Shown in pieces: positions 60,028-64,000 of a DNA stretch of 64,000 nucleotides. Source of the DNA: Bacteroides congonensis (GTDB lineage: Bacteria; Bacteroidota; Bacteroidia; Bacteroidales; Bacteroidaceae). A model generated the notes under the pieces. The model did not search any database, was not told the DNA's origin, and was given only the letters and a program-made list of their open reading frames with translations. The stretch spans positions 1,678,748-1,742,747 of the forward strand of contig NZ_FQXY01000011.1 in the NCBI RefSeq assembly GCF_900130125.1. Direction: 5' to 3'. Numbering within the stretch: position 1 is the first letter of the stretch; the number at the start of each line of letters is the position of its first letter. Both the position numbers and the translations under genes were made by a program.

Positions 60028-63000
60028 ATGAGAAAAATACATTTAAAGTACTGCCGGGAAGTAATATTCGTGGTAGTGGCCATGCTTTGCTCCATTGGTA
60101 GCATGTATGCACAAGTCGGGCAGACGGTAAGTGGTGTTGTGAAAGATGTTACAGGAGAGCCTTTGATTGGTGTCTCGGTATTGGAAGTAGGCACATCAAA
60201 TGGTGCCATTACTGATTTGGATGGAAAATATACGTTAACATTGACAAAGAGTAAATCAGTTCTTGCTTTTTCATACATAGGTTATGTTCAGCAGAATATT
60301 CATGTGGATGGACGTAAGAATATTATGGTAGTGATGAAAGATGATGCTATAGGTTTGCAGGAAGTCATAGTCACAGGTTATGGCAAAACCGTTACTAAAG
60401 ATAAGCTGACAGCGGCTATTTCCAAAGTCTCTTCCGAAGTTCTGGAGAAAGGTGTACGTTCTAATCCGCTGACAGCTTTGGCGGGTACGGTTACTGGTGT
60501 ACGTGTTACACAGACTTCCGGTCAGCCGGGAGCAGGGCCTTCCATTCAAGTGCGTGCGGGAGCTTCCTTGAATGGTAGTGGTAGTCCGTTGTATATTATT
60601 GATGGTGTGCAGAAAGACGATATGAACGACATCAACAGTAACGATATTGAATCTATCGAAGTCTTGAAAGATGCTGCTGCGACAGCGCTTTATGGTGCAC
60701 GTGCCAATAACGGCGTAGTTCTGGTGACCACAAAAAGCGGTCATGTGGGGAAAACAACCGTAACATTGAACGTAAATATCGGTAAAGGTTTTGCCCGCGA
60801 CAACTACGATTTTATGAATGCCCGCGATTATCTGTATTGGGAACGTATGGCGGCAAAACGTAGTGGAGATGACATGAATCTTGTGAACGGATGGGGTACA
60901 GGAAATGATATCACTGCCGACGGAAATAAAAGCAGCAACGGTATCTATAGTACCTCTATTCTGACGGATAAGAACAAATATCTTTTGGATTATGGTTGGC
61001 AATCGATGAAAGATCCAGCGTCAGACAATTATCTATTGTTCAAGGAAACTGATTTTATGAAGTTGAATACGCAGGATGCTTGGACGCAGGATTATAATGT
61101 CTCTTTCTCCGGCGGAAACGATAAAGGCAAATACTACTCAAGTATCGGGTATTATGATGAAACAGGTTTTCCATTGGAGTCGGGATACCAACGTTTGTCT
61201 TTCAACCTGAACGGTGAATATAAGATCAAGAGCTGGCTGAAAGCTTCCGGTTTCGTGAATTTCTCACGTTCGGAAACTAATCCCAACTACATGAGCGACG
61301 CTAATTTCTGGAGCGTGGTAGCTGCTGCTCCGCCTACTTTCAAAGGAGCTAATCTGGACGGAACGGTTATCACACTACTCAACAATACCCAAAATGCCAA
61401 TTGGAATGAAATGAAGAACTACTACTATCGCAGAAATACGGCTTACAAGACCACATTGGGAACTTCTTTCCAAGTGGATTTGATGAAAGGACTGAGCCTG
61501 AAACTGAGCGGTATGTGGTATCTTTGGATGAAGGAAACAGAATCTTTTGATAAAGAGTTGCCTACCGCTCCCGGTAAGTTGAATTCTAACCGCAAGGCTT
61601 CTGCTACTTATGCACGTAAACTGGATCAGACTTACAACGCCATTCTTAATTACAATGCATCATTCGGTGAACACAGTGTCAGTGCAGTCGGTGGTTTTGA
61701 AATGATAGACAAATACAACTACGGACTCTCGGCATCAGGTCAGGGAGCTACTTCCGATGACTTTATCGGATTGCAGTTCACTGCCCCGTTGGACGCAAAC
61801 GGAAAATCCACCCGTAACATGTCTACCACTCACACACAGGAGCGCATCATGTCCGGTTTCCTGAATGCTACCTACGACTATAAGAGCAAGTATCTTTTCT
61901 CTTTCTCCGGACGTTACGACGGCTACTCCAAACTGGTGGACAACCGCTGGGGATTTTTCCCTGGTGTCAGTGCCGCATGGAACGTATATCGTGAGGAATT
62001 CATGGAGAAATATCTGGATATATTTTCCAACATGAAAGTACGTATGGGATACGGGCAGAATGGTAACGTGAATGGCATCGGACTGTACGAACTACAAGGC
62101 AGTTATGGAACAGCCGGTAACTACAACGGCATCTACGGCCTGTTGATTGACGATATTGCATATCCCGGACTGCGTTGGGAGAAAACCACCTCTTTTGATA
62201 CTGCCATAGAATTAGGACTGTTTAATAAAGTAGACCTGACAGTAGGTTACTTCAACAAGAAAACTACCGATTTGATTGCCAATGTACCTTTGGCTTCTTC
62301 ATCCGGCGTAGGCTCAATGATGACAAACAACGGCGCTGTGCGTAGCCAGGGTATGGAGCTTGAAGTCAATTACCGTATTTTTGACCGTAAGGACTTTAAG
62401 TGGAATATAGGTGCCAACATTACTTTTGTGAAATCCAAAATCCTGCAATTACCTGATAATGGTAACGAGAACAACCGTCAGGGCGGAACGGAAGTTTATA
62501 AAGGCAAAGGTAGTAATGAAACCGTATGGAAAGGTGGAATGCAGGAAGGACAGTCTTACGGCGATATCTACGGATTCAAAATGATGGGCGTTGTGCGTGA
62601 CGAAGCCGATTTGGCAAACTATGCTTATTACGTAGATAAGATTCCCTCTAAACCGGTATATGGTCCGGCAGCTTATGCGCAATTGACAGTTGAGCAGCAG
62701 AAAAATGCGCAGCAGTTAGCTCCAGGTGATGCTGTCTGGTACGATGTGAATGGTGATGGAACTATCGACACGTACGATCAGGTGAAGCTTGGTAATGAAA
62801 TTCCAAAATGGATGGGTGGTTTCAATACGTCCGTTACGTGGAAAGGGCTGACCTTGTTTGCCCGATTCGACTATGCGTTGGGATACAAGAAGTGGAATAG
62901 CGGTTATCAATATTTCATGGGTATCACTTCCGGTCACTTTAATGTCCCGGATTTGGCTAAAAAGACATGGACAGAAGATAATCCGGGTGCGGAACTTCCG

Positions 63001-63294
63001 GTATTGATGACTAACGACACTAACTTTAAAAAGAACTATACCCGTAGCACTTCATTGTTTTGGGAAGATGCTTCATACCTGTGTGCCCGTGAGATTTCCT
63101 TGAGCTACGATTTACCTTCGCAGTGGACTAAGAAAGCCCTCATGGATAAAGTGACGGTGACGCTTACCGGACAGAATTTATTCTACATAACGGACAATCG
63201 TCTCTACACTCCCGAGTATGGAACCACCAGTAGCAACAAGGGTGGATATGCTTTGCCGAAGACAGTTCTGATGGGATTAAAGGTTGTGTTCTAA
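60028..63294 (+). CDS. SusC-like TonB-dependent outer-membrane transporter
   Basis: 1088 aa. Signal peptide to about residue 29 (SMYAQ), then a CarboxypepD-reg-like domain (VSGVVKDVTGEPLIGVSVLEV, about 35-110), TonB-box region (LQEVIVTGYG), plug domain (about 120-235; PLYIIDGVQ, ALYGARANNGVVLVTTK) and a 22-stranded barrel ending GLKVVF. No STN domain, so no anti-sigma signalling from this protein. It imports sialylated or desialylated glycans, or free sialic acid, with SusD. Position after two sialidases suggests the released sugar or the trimmed glycan. Confidence 0.95.
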   Translation: MRKIHLKYCREVIFVVVAMLCSIGSMYAQVGQTVSGVVKDVTGEPLIGVSVLEVGTSNGAITDLDGKYTLTLTKSKSVLAFSYIGYVQQNIHVDGRKNIMVVMKDDAIGLQEVIVTGYGKTVTKDKLTAAISKVSSEVLEKGVRSNPLTALAGTVTGVRVTQTSGQPGAGPSIQVRAGASLNGSGSPLYIIDGVQKDDMNDINSNDIESIEVLKDAAATALYGARANNGVVLVTTKSGHVGKTTVTLNVNIGKGFARDNYDFMNARDYLYWERMAAKRSGDDMNLVNGWGTGNDITADGNKSSNGIYSTSILTDKNKYLLDYGWQSMKDPASDNYLLFKETDFMKLNTQDAWTQDYNVSFSGGNDKGKYYSSIGYYDETGFPLESGYQRLSFNLNGEYKIKSWLKASGFVNFSRSETNPNYMSDANFWSVVAAAPPTFKGANLDGTVITLLNNTQNANWNEMKNYYYRRNTAYKTTLGTSFQVDLMKGLSLKLSGMWYLWMKETESFDKELPTAPGKLNSNRKASATYARKLDQTYNAILNYNASFGEHSVSAVGGFEMIDKYNYGLSASGQGATSDDFIGLQFTAPLDANGKSTRNMSTTHTQERIMSGFLNATYDYKSKYLFSFSGRYDGYSKLVDNRWGFFPGVSAAWNVYREEFMEKYLDIFSNMKVRMGYGQNGNVNGIGLYELQGSYGTAGNYNGIYGLLIDDIAYPGLRWEKTTSFDTAIELGLFNKVDLTVGYFNKKTTDLIANVPLASSSGVGSMMTNNGAVRSQGMELEVNYRIFDRKDFKWNIGANITFVKSKILQLPDNGNENNRQGGTEVYKGKGSNETVWKGGMQEGQSYGDIYGFKMMGVVRDEADLANYAYYVDKIPSKPVYGPAAYAQLTVEQQKNAQQLAPGDAVWYDVNGDGTIDTYDQVKLGNEIPKWMGGFNTSVTWKGLTLFARFDYALGYKKWNSGYQYFMGITSGHFNVPDLAKKTWTEDNPGAELPVLMTNDTNFKKNYTRSTSLFWEDASYLCAREISLSYDLPSQWTKKALMDKVTVTLTGQNLFYITDNRLYTPEYGTTSSNKGGYALPKTVLMGLKVVF

Positions 63295-63316
63295 AATCAT
63301 AAAGAAAGATAGCATT

Positions 63317-64000
63317 ATGAAAAAAATAAAATATACATTATTAGTGTTGTTGATAGGAGCCATGCAGTCTTGCGATTATTTGGACTTGAGTCCGGTAGAC
63401 TCCTACGGTATCAGTAATTATTGGAGTACCAAAGATCAAGCGGAACGTTTTGTGCGTGGTTTACATTATCGTGTCCGCGAGCGTCAGGAAGTGTTGTTCA
63501 AGATGGGTGAACTGAGAGGCGGGACTTTTTTCGGCTCCAACTCTTCTTTGTTCAATCAGACTATCAGTGACGTTCCGGCTGTGACAAACAATCTCACTGT
63601 GGCTAATTATGTAATAGGTAACTGGGGTAATTTCTATATGGACATCATGCAGATAAATCATGCCATCCAGTCCGTTCCCGGCAGTTCTGCCCTGAATGAA
63701 ACAGAAAAGAACTATTATCTGGGAGTGCTGCACGGATTAAGAAGTTTTTATTACTTCCACCTGTTCCGTACCTATGGCGGAGTTCCCCTGATTGAAACCG
63801 CACGTGTGATGGACGGAAGTTTTACCCCTTCCGACTTGAATCAGCCGCGGGCTACGGAAGAAGAAGTCTATGATTTCCTTGTAAGAGACATCAAGGCATC
63901 AGACGATTATTTTGCAGGTGACGCATTTACCATCCCTTCCACAGACAAGAGTTCTTATTGGAGCAAAGCGGCCACAAAGATGCTGAAAGCCGAAATCCTT
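63317..64000 (+). CDS. SusD-like glycan-binding lipoprotein, 5' part
   Basis: First 228 codons of a frame that stays open to the window edge. Lipobox GAMQSCD (Cys18) and the common DYLDLSPVD start follow. TPR-rich SusD/RagB fold is shown by FVRGLHYRVRER and the later GLRSFYYFHLFRTYGGVPLIE, a very typical SusD segment, with SYWSKAATKMLKAEI near the edge. It is the outer-membrane lid that pairs with SusC, 22 bases upstream. Confidence 0.93.
   Translation, partial: MKKIKYTLLVLLIGAMQSCDYLDLSPVDSYGISNYWSTKDQAERFVRGLHYRVRERQEVLFKMGELRGGTFFGSNSSLFNQTISDVPAVTNNLTVANYVIGNWGNFYMDIMQINHAIQSVPGSSALNETEKNYYLGVLHGLRSFYYFHLFRTYGGVPLIETARVMDGSFTPSDLNQPRATEEEVYDFLVRDIKASDDYFAGDAFTIPSTDKSSYWSKAATKMLKAEIL

Noticed and set aside
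52027..64000. Horizontal island or mobile element carrying the nan locus beside tRNA-Thr
   Set aside because: No integrase, no repeat of the tRNA 3' end and no clear shift in base composition was seen within the window; the right boundary is outside it.

Overview
The window is a chromosomal segment of a gut Bacteroides. The evidence is the gene families (SusC/SusD pair, AraR-type Nudix regulator, DUF1680 glycosidase, abundant OmpA protein, 6S-like RNA beside rplT), the recurrent TAnnTTTG promoter element, and AT-rich leaders without Shine-Dalgarno sequences. From memory, the first part resembles the gene order of B. thetaiotaomicron. The complete sialic-acid catabolic locus at the right end argues for a relative that can use sialic acid; species is not resolved. 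No insertion sequence, phage, CRISPR array or rRNA was seen.

Layout. 1-300 is the end of a DUF456 membrane protein. 622-14779 (minus) is an arabinose block: a mutarotase lipoprotein, Na+/sugar symporter, AraR, AraD, AraA and an FGGY kinase, followed by a beta- and an alpha-L-arabinofuranosidase and then transketolase and RpiB. It runs from arabinan side chains to the pentose phosphate pathway. A divergent second GH51 enzyme (15165-17147) shares the upstream gap, which carries two operator-like palindromes on the -7 and -33 boxes. 17240-20921 (minus) is galM-galP-galK. manA follows at 21177-22148. A 560-base gap then holds phased palindromes, a Z-DNA-prone tract and inverted repeats, next to a small YtxH/holin-like envelope operon.

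23780-25164 carries a short-chain dehydrogenase and a SPOR lipoprotein. 25417-32945 is a sulfate activation and sulfonation operon (cysQ, SLC13 permease, cysC, cysD, cysN, sulfotransferase, PCMD-domain protein). It contains no PAPS or sulfite reductase, so it looks built to make PAPS, transfer the sulfonate and remove PAP. 33262-41018 is mostly housekeeping: OmpA, ruvX, def, a TPR protein, thrS, infC, rpmI and rplT. A 6S-like RNA lies at about 41181-41365, followed by an EFR1 ferredoxin, xpt, a paaK/iorB/iorA aryl-CoA module, mltG, a NUC1 nuclease, queH, a DUF3352/MORN protein and tRNA-Thr(CGT).

52027-64000 is a sialic acid (nan) locus: a divergent ROK repressor, YhcH, an MFS transporter, NanA, an AGE-type epimerase, two tandem GH33 sialidases, SusC and the start of SusD. 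Sialidases release the sugar, SusCD and the MFS carrier import it, NanA splits it to ManNAc plus pyruvate, and the epimerase yields GlcNAc.

The least explained signals are three gene-free arrays of short palindromes with exact 22-, 22- and 33-base periods (353-409, 22280-22359, 47735-47816). The 6S-like RNA and the sulfonation operon are the next most interesting items.
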